The notes under the pieces were generated by a model. It was not told where the DNA came from, did not search any database, and saw nothing but the letters and a program-made list of their open reading frames with translations. A stretch of 64,000 nucleotides of DNA from CADEDH01 sp039029735 (GTDB lineage: Bacteria; Actinomycetota; Acidimicrobiia; Acidimicrobiales; SZUA-35): positions 1 to 64,000 of the forward strand of contig JBCCFL010000018.1 of the NCBI GenBank assembly GCA_039029735.1, given 5' to 3'. The position numbers and the translations under genes are program-made. The first letter of the stretch is position 1, and each line of letters opens with the position of its first letter. Positions 1 through 9,400 of this stretch are shown one piece after another.

Positions 1-1944
1 ATCCGCAAGTACTACAACTACCTGCGAGTCACGCCCATGCTCGAACCGCTCGACGAGCTGGGCACCGCCTGGGCCCTCACCGAGGAGTCGGCCCACCCGG
101 GCTACTACTCGGCCCGCCTCGGCTCGGGTATCGGCGCCGAAGTCACGGTCGGCCCCCGGAGCGCGGTACATCGCTACCGCTTCCCCGCCTCCAGCGACGC
201 CCGTCTCGTGGTCGACTTCTCCCAGGGGGGCCTCGCCATCGACTATGGCCAGACCGTGCCGATGCGAGCCAGCCTCGAGAGCCTCGGCAACGGAGTGGCT
301 CGGGGCGAGATGATGGTGGAGGGCGTGCCCCTCGCCGTGCACATCGAGTGTGACGCACCGGGCTGGCACCAGATGCTCTGGTACGACCGGCGCCTCATGG
401 CGGGCAGTCGACGGCTCGACTTCGAATCCATCCGCATCACCACGCTTCGACCGTTCGGGCTGATCCTGCTGGGGCCGACCGAATCTGGCCAGCAGGTCGA
501 GGTGCGCATCGGCTTCTCCCTGCGCGGCACCGAACAGGCGGCTGCCAACCTCCGAGCCGACTGCGGCGAGCAGCCCCGCAGCTTCGACGACCGTCACCAG
601 GCCACCACGTCGGCCTGGCGTGAGCACCTGGGCCGGATCCAGGTGGAGGGCGGGAGCCCGGCCCAGCGCACGGTGTTCGCCACGTCGCTGTACCACTCGC
701 TGATCAAGCCTTGCTTCGCCGAGAACGAGAGCCCCTTCTGGCCGATGGACGGGCCGTTCGTGTTCGACATCTGCACGATGTGGGACATCTACAAGACGCA
801 GTTGCCTCTGCTCACCGCCCTGGCCCCCGAGCGAGCAGCCGAGCTGGCCCAGAGCCTGTTGCTGGTGTCGCAGGAGGAGGGCAACTTCCCGATCGGCTAC
901 CGCATGGCCCGGGGTGCCGATCGCTTCTTCCGCCAGGCCAGCGCCCTCGCCCACACGTTCTTCGCCGATCTAGCCGACCTCGGCGTCGGCGCCATCGACT
1001 GGGCCAACACGCTCGCCAACCTCCACACCGACCTGTTCCGCAACTACGGCGAGGACTTCCTCGAATCGGGCGTGGCCCATCCCGTGACCCACACGCTCGA
1101 CCTCGCCACCGGGTACCACTGCACGGCCCGCATCGCCCGCTTCGTCGGTGACCACGCCCTCGCCGATCAGCTGGATGGGTTGGCCAGCCAGTGGCGCTCA
1201 GCCTTCGACCCCGAGTCGGGGCTGCTGATCGATTCCACGTTCTACGAGGGCGGCAAGTGGAACTACTCGTTCCGACTCCTGCCCGACATGGCCAGCCGAA
1301 TCGAACTCGCGGGTGGTGCCGATGCCTTCGTGGCCATGCTCGACCGCTTCTTCGGGTTCGGTGAGGGCGCCGTGAAGCAGCCCGGCGAGTTGCCAGACGC
1401 GGCCACGATTGCCGCTGGCTACGCCCTGAACCGATTCGAGGGTCTCAACAACGAGCCGGACATGGAAGTGCCCTGGGCCTACCACTACGTCGGCCGTCTC
1501 GACCGCACCGCCGAGATCGTGCACGCTGCGATCCACAACCAGTTCGGCCCAGGGCGCGGTGGGCTGTGCGGCAACGACGACTCGGGCGCCCTCAGCTCCT
1601 GGTACGTCTGGGCTGGCCTCGGGCTGTTCCCGGTGGCGGGCCAGAGCCTGTTCCTGATCAACACCCCGTTGTTCGCCCGATCCGAGATCGCAACGGCAGG
1701 CGGCCCACTCGTGGTCGACACGACCGGTCACCGCCCGAACGACGCCGACAGCCCGCCCCAGTTCGTGCAGGCGGCCACCTTCGACGGCCGGCCGCTCGAT
1801 CGGGCCTGGCTCACCGGAGCCGAACTCCACAGCGGCCGTCGGCTCCACCTCGAACTGGGCGACGAACCATCGACCTGGGGTTGCGACCAACCGCCACCGT
1901 CCTGGCCGACGTCGCATCCACCCGCTGCGCTGCCCACCGCCTGA
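1..1944 (+). CDS. GH92 alpha-mannosidase, 5'-truncated by the window edge
   Basis: The reading frame is open from base 1, so the true start lies upstream and about 647 residues are visible. Family 92 glycoside hydrolases are calcium-dependent exo-acting alpha-mannosidases of roughly 700-760 aa, so little more than the N-terminal part of the beta-sandwich is missing. The C-terminal half carries two family signatures. NEPDMEVPW near 1456 matches the segment with the general acid glutamate, and GNDDSGALSSWY near 1570 matches the GNDD-G segment with the catalytic base aspartates. No signal peptide can be judged because the N-terminus is absent. The C-terminus is Pro/Ala-rich. A glycosyltransferase follows 58 bp downstream in the same direction, which suggests a carbohydrate unit. 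The family call is firm; the exact linkage cleaved is inferred from the family. Confidence 0.9.
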   Translation: MRKYYNYLRVTPMLEPLDELGTAWALTEESAHPGYYSARLGSGIGAEVTVGPRSAVHRYRFPASSDARLVVDFSQGGLAIDYGQTVPMRASLESLGNGVARGEMMVEGVPLAVHIECDAPGWHQMLWYDRRLMAGSRRLDFESIRITTLRPFGLILLGPTESGQQVEVRIGFSLRGTEQAAANLRADCGEQPRSFDDRHQATTSAWREHLGRIQVEGGSPAQRTVFATSLYHSLIKPCFAENESPFWPMDGPFVFDICTMWDIYKTQLPLLTALAPERAAELAQSLLLVSQEEGNFPIGYRMARGADRFFRQASALAHTFFADLADLGVGAIDWANTLANLHTDLFRNYGEDFLESGVAHPVTHTLDLATGYHCTARIARFVGDHALADQLDGLASQWRSAFDPESGLLIDSTFYEGGKWNYSFRLLPDMASRIELAGGADAFVAMLDRFFGFGEGAVKQPGELPDAATIAAGYALNRFEGLNNEPDMEVPWAYHYVGRLDRTAEIVHAAIHNQFGPGRGGLCGNDDSGALSSWYVWAGLGLFPVAGQSLFLINTPLFARSEIATAGGPLVVDTTGHRPNDADSPPQFVQAATFDGRPLDRAWLTGAELHSGRRLHLELGDEPSTWGCDQPPPSWPTSHPPAALPTA

Positions 1945-1988
1945 TCTCCTGCCCCACTCCGCCGAGCACTTCTCGAAACCTCACCGCG

Positions 1989-1994
1989 AAAGGA
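1989..1994 (+). promoter_or_regulatory. Shine-Dalgarno AAAGGA that decides the glycosyltransferase start
   Basis: AAAGGA lies 2 nt before ATG 1997 but 8 nt before ATG 2003. The second ATG has normal spacing and is therefore the more likely start. Confidence 0.55.
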
Positions 1995-2002
1995 CCATGC
2001 CG

Positions 2003-3310
2003 ATGTCTCTCCCCCACTCGATCGACACCAGTACGAGTCGGCGCCTCGTGATCGTGGTGCGGGCCGATCCAGTGATATGTGGGCACTCCGGTGAGGCGCG
2101 CAATCTGGCCGAGGCAGCCCTGCTGCGCGGCTTCGACGACGTGCGCATCGTGACCTGGCCTCTCGATGCACTGACCAACCTGCCGCTGAAACCCGCCGAT
2201 CGGGTGCTGCCCTACTCGCCCGGCATCACGGTGGAACGCCCCGAACCCGTTGGCGACTACAAGGTTCCCGACGGTCGCTACACCGCAGGCATGACCGGCC
2301 GGCTCATCGAGCTGTTCACCGACGGCGTGCCAACGGTGTGCCTGTCGCTCTACCTCGTGCCCCACGCGACCGCCGCCATCGAGGCTCTGTCGGTGGCCCG
2401 GATGATGGACCCCCGCCTGAACGTCACCACGATCGCCGAAGCCGTCGGCTCCGACATCACCGGCCTCGTCCAGGCGTGCGTGGCCGACGGCTGCTACGGC
2501 TCGGCGGCCCACGTGTTCACCACCTACCTGGCCCACGACCACCCGGTGGCGGTGTCGCAGTACACCGTCGACCGGATCATCGAGGCCGCCACCGACGTCG
2601 ACCATGCCCTCGGCACCACGTTCGCCGCGGCGTGTCGCGACCGGATCCGGGTGTCGTACCCCGCGATCGACACCTCCGCCTTCGTCGATCTCGACGACGC
2701 TGCCATCGCCGCCGCCCTGGAACGCCGAGGCCTCGAACGTGACGGCTACGCCCTGTTCCTGTCGCGGCTCACGCCGGCCAAGGGGGCCGACGATCTCATC
2801 GACGGCTTCGCCCAGTCGGCGGCTGCTGGTTCTCGCCGGCTCGTGATCGCCGGCACCGGGCCCAGCGCAGCAGAGCTGCAGGCACGGGCAGACCGGTCTG
2901 GGGTCGGCTCGCGCATCACCTTCCTCGACGATGTCGACGATGCCGAGAAGCCCCTGTTGATGGCCGGCTCCGGTGCCTATGTGTTGGCGAGCAAGCCCCG
3001 CACCGAGTTCGTCGAGACCTTCGGCATCGCGTTGGTGGAGAAGATGCTGGCCGGCGGCGGCCCAGTGATCACCACCGCAACAGGCGGCATCCCAGAAGCC
3101 GTCGGCGACACGGCGATGACGATCCCCGCCGGCTCGCCGCTCGCCATCGCCCATGCGCTGGACGAGGCGCTGCTTGCGATCGGCCCCGAGGAACGGGCCG
3201 CCAGGGCCGACAAGGCGAGGACCTACGCAATGCAGTTCGACCGGCTCCAGGTGTTCGACCGGCTCGTCACCCCCGACATGGCCCGAGGCGACCTGCTGAC
3301 CCTCAGCTAG
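2003..3310 (+). CDS. Glycosyltransferase, GT4-like (GT-B fold)
   Basis: This 435-residue protein transfers a sugar from an activated donor; donor and acceptor cannot be told from sequence. The C-terminal half shows the GT-B nucleotide-sugar domain: a beta-strand LFLSRLTPAKGADDLI near residue 252, then FVETFGIALVEKMLAGG with the E-x7-E-like donor-binding pattern, and ATGGIPEAVG. The N-terminal domain has HSGEARNLAEAALLRGF, resembling an acceptor-domain glycine loop region. No signal peptide or membrane segment is visible, so it should be cytoplasmic. The start at 2003 is chosen over 1997 on Shine-Dalgarno spacing. It follows the GH92 gene by 58 bp and its stop overlaps the convergent DUF1015 gene by 8 bp. 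A function in glycan or compatible-solute glycoside synthesis would be speculation. Confidence 0.8.
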   Translation: MSLPHSIDTSTSRRLVIVVRADPVICGHSGEARNLAEAALLRGFDDVRIVTWPLDALTNLPLKPADRVLPYSPGITVERPEPVGDYKVPDGRYTAGMTGRLIELFTDGVPTVCLSLYLVPHATAAIEALSVARMMDPRLNVTTIAEAVGSDITGLVQACVADGCYGSAAHVFTTYLAHDHPVAVSQYTVDRIIEAATDVDHALGTTFAAACRDRIRVSYPAIDTSAFVDLDDAAIAAALERRGLERDGYALFLSRLTPAKGADDLIDGFAQSAAAGSRRLVIAGTGPSAAELQARADRSGVGSRITFLDDVDDAEKPLLMAGSGAYVLASKPRTEFVETFGIALVEKMLAGGGPVITTATGGIPEAVGDTAMTIPAGSPLAIAHALDEALLAIGPEERAARADKARTYAMQFDRLQVFDRLVTPDMARGDLLTLS

Positions 3311-4619
3311 CGCCGTAGGGCGCCATCGGTCCCGTCCCCAGCGATCGAAGAAACACGCCCGATCGCGGCTTCGGCGCGAAGTACGACGACTTCGGTGGCA
3401 TCAGGTCGCCCTGATCGGCGACGGCGAACAGCTCAGCGGTCGTGGTGCGATGCATGGTGAGCCCCACGAGGTCTGCGGCGTCGCAGCGCTCGGTGAAGCG
3501 ATCGACACCCGACACCGCCGGCAGATACTCCACGGCGCTGAGATCGGTCGGGTCGGCCTCGAAGACCGGTTCGAGCACCTGGCGTTCGAGGCGTTCGACG
3601 TCGAGAGCATCCAGGGCACGATCACTGGCGCCCGCGGCCAACTCGACCATGAACCAATGCCCCCGGCAGTACACGCCGACCTCCCCGGGCCCGGGAGCGG
3701 CGGCCTCGACCCTCGACCGATCCTGGCGAACCGCGAGGCCCTGCCGGGCCATGTCATCGGCCAGGACGTCGGCGGCGCGCCGTTGGGAGTCGCGCACGAG
3801 ACGATGGAAGGCGAGCACCCGGAGCTGGTCGTCGGGAAACAGTACGGCGAAGGCCCGATCGAGCGCGGAGACCTGGCTGGGGCCCGCCGACGGCTCACCA
3901 CGCCGCACGAGCTCGCGGGCCTGGATGGCAGCGGCCGCCCGGTGGTGGCCGTCGGTGATGTAGAGCGGCCGATCGCCGATTGCCGCGGTCAGTTCGCCCG
4001 CCGCCGCACCCCTGAGAGCCCACACGTGCTGGGTCACGCCGTCCTGCTCGTGGTCGACGATCGGAGCGTCGGTGGCGGCAGCCGCGACGAGTTCGTCGAC
4101 AACCGCGTCGGCCCGATAGCTCAGGGCGATCGGGCTGGACGTGGCACCCGTGGCGAGGAGGTGGCGGGCCAGCAGTTCGGCCCGCTCCGGCCGAATGGCC
4201 TCGTGATGGCGGATCCGGGCGTCGGAGAACGCGTCCACTGGCACCAGGCCAGCCACGCCGATCTGGCTGTGGGCGTCGTACTGGAGTCGGTACAGGTAGA
4301 GGGCTGACTCCTGTTGTTGGTCGTAGGCGCCGGCGGCGAGGAGCCGGGCCAGGGCGGCCTGCGCCCCGCCCACCAGTTCATCGGTGTCGGCCTCACCACT
4401 CGCAGTGGCCGCAGGGTCGACGTCATCCGGGGAGCGAGTGACATTGAGGAAGCTGAGCGGCTCGCGGCGGGCGATGGCCTGACGCTCGCTCGCCGTGTAG
4501 GCGTCATAGGGCCCGCTGATCACCCGGTCGGCGAGTTCTGGCCGCACGATCAGGGCCCGGAGGGGCACGATCAGCGGCTCATGACCCGTTGCCGGAGGGG
4601 GCGAGGTCGTGTCAGTCAC
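3303..4619 (-). CDS. DUF1015 family protein
   Basis: The 438-residue product matches the DUF1015 family, widespread conserved proteins without an established biochemical role. Recognisable blocks are PYDAYTASERQAIARREPLSFLNVTRSP near the N-terminus, the LYLYRLQ strand, and the family hallmark YITDGHHRAAAA near the middle. No transport signal is present, so it is probably cytoplasmic. GTG 4619 is taken as the start because a TACCCT hexamer lies 9 nt upstream, giving a nearly leaderless mRNA; longer frames up to 4679 begin in low-quality Arg/Cys-rich sequence. The 3' end overlaps the glycosyltransferase tail to tail by 8 bp, and a TetR regulator is divergent with about 100 bp between starts. 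DUF1015 genes are often reported near serine-biosynthesis genes, but none is present here. Confidence 0.8.
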   Translation of the reverse strand: MTDTTSPPPATGHEPLIVPLRALIVRPELADRVISGPYDAYTASERQAIARREPLSFLNVTRSPDDVDPAATASGEADTDELVGGAQAALARLLAAGAYDQQQESALYLYRLQYDAHSQIGVAGLVPVDAFSDARIRHHEAIRPERAELLARHLLATGATSSPIALSYRADAVVDELVAAAATDAPIVDHEQDGVTQHVWALRGAAAGELTAAIGDRPLYITDGHHRAAAAIQARELVRRGEPSAGPSQVSALDRAFAVLFPDDQLRVLAFHRLVRDSQRRAADVLADDMARQGLAVRQDRSRVEAAAPGPGEVGVYCRGHWFMVELAAGASDRALDALDVERLERQVLEPVFEADPTDLSAVEYLPAVSGVDRFTERCDAADLVGLTMHRTTTAELFAVADQGDLMPPKSSYFAPKPRSGVFLRSLGTGPMAPYGAS

Positions 4620-4628
4620 GAGCGGTTG

Positions 4629-4634
4629 AGGGTA
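4629..4634 (-). promoter_or_regulatory. Candidate -10 (TACCCT) for the DUF1015 gene
   Basis: On the minus strand TACCCT ends 9 nt before GTG 4619, predicting a leader of only a few bases. No convincing -35 box is seen. Confidence 0.4.
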
Positions 4635-4705
4635 ACGACCGGGCGATACGCCGCCGCAAGCGACGCGCAGGGTGCGCACGATGCCACTCTCTGACGCCGA
4701 AGATG

Positions 4706-4711
4706 TACTCT
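4706..4711 (+). promoter_or_regulatory. Candidate -10 (TACTCT) for the TetR gene
   Basis: TACTCT ends 9 nt before GTG 4721. It lies inside the alternative ORF that would begin at ATG 4703, which argues for the downstream GTG as the start. Confidence 0.4.
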
Positions 4712-4720
4712 CGCGCCGCG

Positions 4721-5485
4721 GTGAGTAGCGACAACGACCACGAATTCACCCCAGCGGCCCGACGCGCCGCCGCGGCGCGAGAGCGGTTGTTCGCCGCAGC
4801 CTGGGATGACGTGATCGCAGTCGGCATTCAGGACGGCCTCGGTCGGCTGTCGCTGGAGGCAGTGGCCGCTCGGGCCGGGGTGTCACGAGCCACCGCCTAT
4901 CGACTCTGGAGCGAGACCGGCATCACACCCCGTGAGGCCTTCCGCCGTGACTTTGGGCGGTGGGCCCGGGCGGAGATCAAGCGCCGCCTCGACGAGCCGG
5001 ACGACACGCTCATGGAGATGGTGATGGAGCTGCTGGCCCGACCCGTCCCCACCAGCGTCGAGGAACGGCGCGCCGAGATGAACCGCGCCATCCGCATGGT
5101 TCTCGACGCCAACCACCGGTACGGGGCCGCCGACCAACGCAACCTGGCCACCATTGCCCTCCGGGCGAGCGAGCTGAGCCAGATGCTCGCAGCTGGGCAG
5201 GACGTTGCCCCCTGGACCGTCGATGAGATCCCCGATGCCCAGGCCTACCTCCAGCTCTACGAGGTGCTCCTCGAGCGCTACCGGGGCCGGCTGATCGAAC
5301 CGATGACGCTCCCGATGTTCGCCCAGATGATCTTCGCGGTCGGTATCGGCTTCACCCTCGTGGAGGGCAAGGACCCCGGCCACGTGAAGGCGCAGCTGCC
5401 GGGTGACACCGAGCCGGAGGCGTGGTCGATGTGGGCGCTGACGTTCGAGGCCATCGCCCGCGCCTACCTGGTGTTCGACGACTGA
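4721..5485 (+). CDS. TetR/AcrR family transcriptional regulator
   Basis: This 254-residue protein is a likely dimeric repressor. The N-terminal helix-turn-helix is clear: RLSLEAVAARAGVSRATAYRLW near residues 43-64 matches the TetR DNA-binding segment. The rest is an alpha-helical ligand-binding domain with no resemblance to a characterised regulator that I can name, so the ligand is unknown. The start was set at GTG 4721 because of the TACTCT hexamer 9 nt upstream; ATG 4703 in the same frame is the alternative and would add six residues. It is divergent from the DUF1015 gene, a usual arrangement for a repressor and its target, so DUF1015 is the first candidate target. It converges with the DUF218 gene with only 3 bp between stops. 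Confidence 0.85.
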   Translation: MSSDNDHEFTPAARRAAAARERLFAAAWDDVIAVGIQDGLGRLSLEAVAARAGVSRATAYRLWSETGITPREAFRRDFGRWARAEIKRRLDEPDDTLMEMVMELLARPVPTSVEERRAEMNRAIRMVLDANHRYGAADQRNLATIALRASELSQMLAAGQDVAPWTVDEIPDAQAYLQLYEVLLERYRGRLIEPMTLPMFAQMIFAVGIGFTLVEGKDPGHVKAQLPGDTEPEAWSMWALTFEAIARAYLVFDD

Positions 5486-5488
5486 GCC

Positions 5489-6166
5489 TCAGCCGTTCGG
5501 AACGGCTCGGGTGATGCCGTTGAGTTCGGAGTCCGGGTCGTCGACCGTCTCGATCTCCAGGGCCTCAATGTCGCAGGAGCGATCGAGGACGCGGGCCTCG
5601 ACCGTGCCGAGGATCTCTCGACCCACGAGACGAACGCTGGTGGCGGTGTCGGCGGGCACGGCTTCGGTACGCCCACCGAAGCACTGATCGAACCGGATCA
5701 GTGATCGGTGCATGTGATAGTCCGAGGTCACCACCGCAATCGACTCCCAGCCGTTCTCGCGGGCGACAGCAGCGGCGATCTCCACGTCGCCCTTGGTGTC
5801 ATCGGTGGTGGGCTCAGCGCAGATCACGCGCACGCCTTCGAGGCCATCGGTGCACAGGGGCTCGATGTCGGGCCACCCGCCCCAGCGCCGGTTCCCGGTG
5901 ATGAACACGATCGTGGCGTCGTCGACGTCGCCAGTCGCGACGAGCGCCTCGGTCCGGTCGAGGCGCTCTCCCTGACCGCCGGCGAGCACCACCACGGCAT
6001 CGACATCGGCCGCGCTGCCCGCGCCAGGAGCCACGTACCATCGCACGACGAGGGCGAGGGCCAGCACCAAGGCGCCGGCACACACGGCCGCCACCACAAC
6101 GAGCCGGCGGCTCCGCAGGCTCGCCCCGAACCGCTCCGTCAATGATGCGACCATCCATCCGTCCAT
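5489..6166 (-). CDS. DUF218 (SanA/YdcF/ElyC-like) membrane-anchored protein
   Basis: The 225-residue product has one N-terminal transmembrane segment (about residues 20-45, VVVAAVCAGALVLALALVVRWY) and then a DUF218 domain facing outward. Family blocks are VDAVVVLAGGQGERLDRTEALV, FITGNRRWGG, and the conserved EPTTDDTKGDVEIAA followed by VVTSDYHMHRSL. Members such as SanA and ElyC are linked to envelope integrity and peptidoglycan or lipid-carrier metabolism in enteric bacteria. Their exact reactions are not settled, so only a general envelope role is inferred here. ATG 6166 or ATG 6154 could be the start; neither has a clear ribosome-binding site. It stands alone, convergent with the TetR gene. 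Confidence 0.75.
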   Translation of the reverse strand: MDGWMVASLTERFGASLRSRRLVVVAAVCAGALVLALALVVRWYVAPGAGSAADVDAVVVLAGGQGERLDRTEALVATGDVDDATIVFITGNRRWGGWPDIEPLCTDGLEGVRVICAEPTTDDTKGDVEIAAAVARENGWESIAVVTSDYHMHRSLIRFDQCFGGRTEAVPADTATSVRLVGREILGTVEARVLDRSCDIEALEIETVDDPDSELNGITRAVPNG

Positions 6167-6490
6167 TTCATCGATGTGGGCGTTCGTGCGGCGTGCTGAT
6201 TGTCGAAAGATGTGAACGCAGAAAAGGCCTGAAAAAGAGTCGGTGGGGACTTTTGCCCACGGAAGTCATGGGTATATAGTCCCGACCGTAAGTCGTTCTA
6301 CCCAGCGACTGTTGGGCAGTTTCACCCCACCAGTCATTGGCTTGTCGACACACCAAGCACCTGGGCCTCCGATCAGGCTCACTTCAGTCAGCGGCCCGAT
6401 TCTTCCAGAGTCAGGGCTGAAGACGCCGATCGAGTTCCAGACATAGCCCCACTTGTCCACTGGCGGGACCGCAACCTCTCGAGGCATCTC
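6167..6490. other. 324-bp intergenic region upstream of the giant repeat protein
   Basis: No gene is visible here. It separates the divergent DUF218 gene from the 1818-aa lipoprotein gene. It holds the best sigma70-like promoter I can see in the window (6253-6280, plus strand). If that is used, the giant gene has a leader of about 200 nt, unusual in a window where many genes are leaderless. I see no recognisable riboswitch fold in that leader. Confidence 0.5.
6253..6280 (+). promoter_or_regulatory. Candidate promoter TTGCCC-16-TATAGT for the giant lipoprotein gene
   Basis: The -35 like TTGCCC (6253-6258) and the -10 TATAGT (6275-6280) are separated by 16 nt. TATAGT sits in the AT-rich run GGTATATAGT, which stands out from the GC-rich surroundings. 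Transcription would begin near 6287, about 200 nt ahead of ATG 6491. Confidence 0.5.
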
Positions 6491-9400
6491 ATGAGCCTTC
6501 TTCGACGCGCCCGATTCCGCCACACCTTCCACATCGCCACACCACGCTGGGCGACGCTGTTCGCTGTTCTTGCGCTGGTCACAACGAGCTGCGAGCTCGA
6601 CGTCACCGCGCTGCCTTCCGATGGTGAGGCCGAGGAGACGGCCTACGAGATCGATCTCACGATCGATGATCAGACGCTGAGCGAGGTGGCGGCGATCCCC
6701 GACGATCTCCGGACACTGATCGAGGCCATGCCCGTCGAGCGTTACGACGGGCCGACCAACACCTTCGTGCTCGACGACTTCGAGTCCCGAACCTGGGTCG
6801 ACGCCAATGACCCGGAACAGCAGCGGGCCACGGTGTCGATCGAGCGGACCCGCCAGACCCAGGGCGACGGCGCGCTGCGCGTGCAGGTGCCGCTGGTGGC
6901 CCCGGTCGACCCCATCGAAGAACCGGATCCGTCCGATGGTGACGATGACGAGCCGTCCACGGAGGAAGACGTCACGGACGCCGACGAGTCGACCGCGGAC
7001 GAAGACGATGCCACGAGCGACGAACAGGGCCCCGCCAGCGACGACACCGACAGCGATGAACAGGGCCCCGCCAGCGACGACACCGACAGCGACGAACAGG
7101 GCCCCGCCAGCGACGACACCGACAGCGAGGGCGAAGACGAGTCGGCTGAGGACGATGACTCGCCAGCCGCCGACGAGGACGGCGCCGACGAAGACAACGG
7201 TGCCGCTCTCGACACGCTGGACGCTCCGGACGCCGGCGCCACCGCCGACGAGCCGGACCCCGATACCGCTGAGGACGCCCCGGGCAGCGAGGAACTCAAC
7301 ACCGAGGCCAACGACCCCGCACCGGCTGAAGACGACGGCTCCGAGCCCGACACGACCCCGACCGACTCCGCCGGGGACGACGCCGCCGGCAACGAGACCG
7401 ACGAGGGCGAGGGCGACGAGAACGACGAGACCAACACCGAGGTCGAAACCGACGCAGGCGACGACAGCGACACAGGCCATACCGACGCCGGGGATGACGC
7501 CGCCGGCAACGAGGGCGAGGACGACGAGCCGGAGACAACGGAGCCGCTGCCGGCGGTGGCATTCGTGTCGACGTCTGGACCACTCCCCACACCGGAGGAC
7601 TGGTCGGACCATCGCATCGTGACGCTCGACGTTCACCTCGAGGACGACCCCGCCGGCCCACCCGCTCTGGTGCTCGAGTTGACGAACAGCGCAGGCGTGT
7701 CGGCCCAGGTGCCGATGCTTCCCGGCCGCGAGATCGGCCCCGGTCGCAACGACGCCGTCATCTTCCCCCTCGCCGGCCACGGCGACGAGATCGAGCCAAT
7801 CGACCCGGAGGTCCTGGCCGACGTGGAGAAGGTCTCCGTCGGACTGCTCGATTACCACGACCGGCAAGCGGCAGGCGCCGCAACCTTGGGAACGCTCCGC
7901 CTTCACCTCGACGCACTCAGGCTCGATGGGGCCGAGCTCTGGGATGCGTTCGAAGGGCCGGGGCTGGCCTGGGCCCCCAGCACATCGGGGACGGAGGCCG
8001 CTGGAGTCAGCGGCACCGTCACCGCTGGGGGCTCGGCCGGAGCACTCACCTTCTCGTGGGGCCGACTCGGCTTCGACGAGCGTCCCGGCATGGGCACCAA
8101 CCGGGTGTGGACACTCCCCGACGAGGGTGACTGGTCGCAGTACACCGAGATCACGGCCGTCGCCCAGTCCACGCTGGCCGAGCTTCCGCTCACGTGGCGA
8201 CTGCACACCGCCGACGGTTCCTCGGTCGACGTCGACGCCACCATCGAGGAGGCCGATGCGTGGACCGACGTCGTCTGGTCGCTGCCCGCTGCCGAGCTGG
8301 CTGCCGCCAACGTCGTCGCCCTTCAGCTCCTGGCTGATGCCCCCCACGACCCGTCGGGTGACGGCGGCACCGTGCACGTCGACGACCTTCGCATCGTGCG
8401 CACGCACCGAGCACCACTGGAGGTCACCGCCCGCACCGACGGTGACGACGTGGCCATCACCTGGGCCCAACCCGTGGACGAGGCGGTGACCCGCGTAGCG
8501 GTGTTCGCCTCCGCGGACGGGTTCCCCACGAGCGCCGAAACCGGCGAGTTGGTGTGCGTCCGCTCGGGCGTCGAGTCCGCAGGCTCGTGCCGTCACCTCG
8601 GGGCGGGTGACAGCGAGTGGTTCTACACCGCAGCCGGAATCGCCCCCGATGCTGCGCACCTGATCGATGGGGCGAGTCAGGCCCAGCCCGGCGCCGAGGT
8701 GATCGAGTTCAGCCCACCGGGGGCCGAGTACCGGGCGGGCTTCGATCCGGACAACGGCGGGCTGTTGTTCATCGAGGATCTCGAGTCGGGCGAGCGAGTG
8801 GTTGACGCCCTCAACGGGCAGAGCCTCTGGGAGATCGTCTTCGACGATGAGCGGACGCTGCCGGTGCTCGCATCCGAGTCGTTCTCGGCCACCTCGACCA
8901 CGCACTCGTTCACGTTCGATCCCCTCACCGACGAGCTGACCTGGACGCTCGACGACGGTGACCATCAGCTGACCATGATGGTGGAGCTCCTGGCGCTCGC
9001 CGCCGACGGCTTCGACATGAGAGCCGAGTTGACCAACGACACCGGCCTCGACATCCGGTCGGTGTCGTTCCCACACGAGGTCGAGTTCCCCGCCGCCGCA
9101 GTGAACGAGGTGCTCCTCCCCCTGCACGAGGGCGTGGCCCTGCAACAGCCGTTCTTCACCGCGGGCCGCTCCACCTCGGTGAGCCGGCCCGACCTCTTCG
9201 CCGACCTCGTGGCCCTCGACTCCGCCACGGGTCAGCTCGGCGTCTACCTCGTACAGGACAGCACCTTCCACGCCGGGCTCCTGCCCGACCGTGATGCCGA
9301 CCTCCCGGCGCTTCAGCCAGCGACGATCACCGCTGTTGGGCACGATGGTTCAGCGTCGATCGGGATCGCCACCGATGCTGCGGTCGGCACCGGCCATACA

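Noticed and set aside
1811..3154. A 447-codon minus-strand frame opposite the glycosyltransferase
   Set aside because: The plus strand shows GT-B motifs and good codon positions; this frame has none.
6287..6490. A riboswitch in the leader of the giant lipoprotein gene
   Set aside because: I looked for known conserved cores and long pairings in the 200-nt leader and saw none that I could support.
6266..9343. A very long open frame of 1025 codons on the minus strand
   Set aside because: It is antisense to the giant lipoprotein. The GAC/GCC-rich repeats keep all frames free of stops. The product is Gly/Arg/Val/His repeats with no start signal and it crosses the plus-strand promoter.
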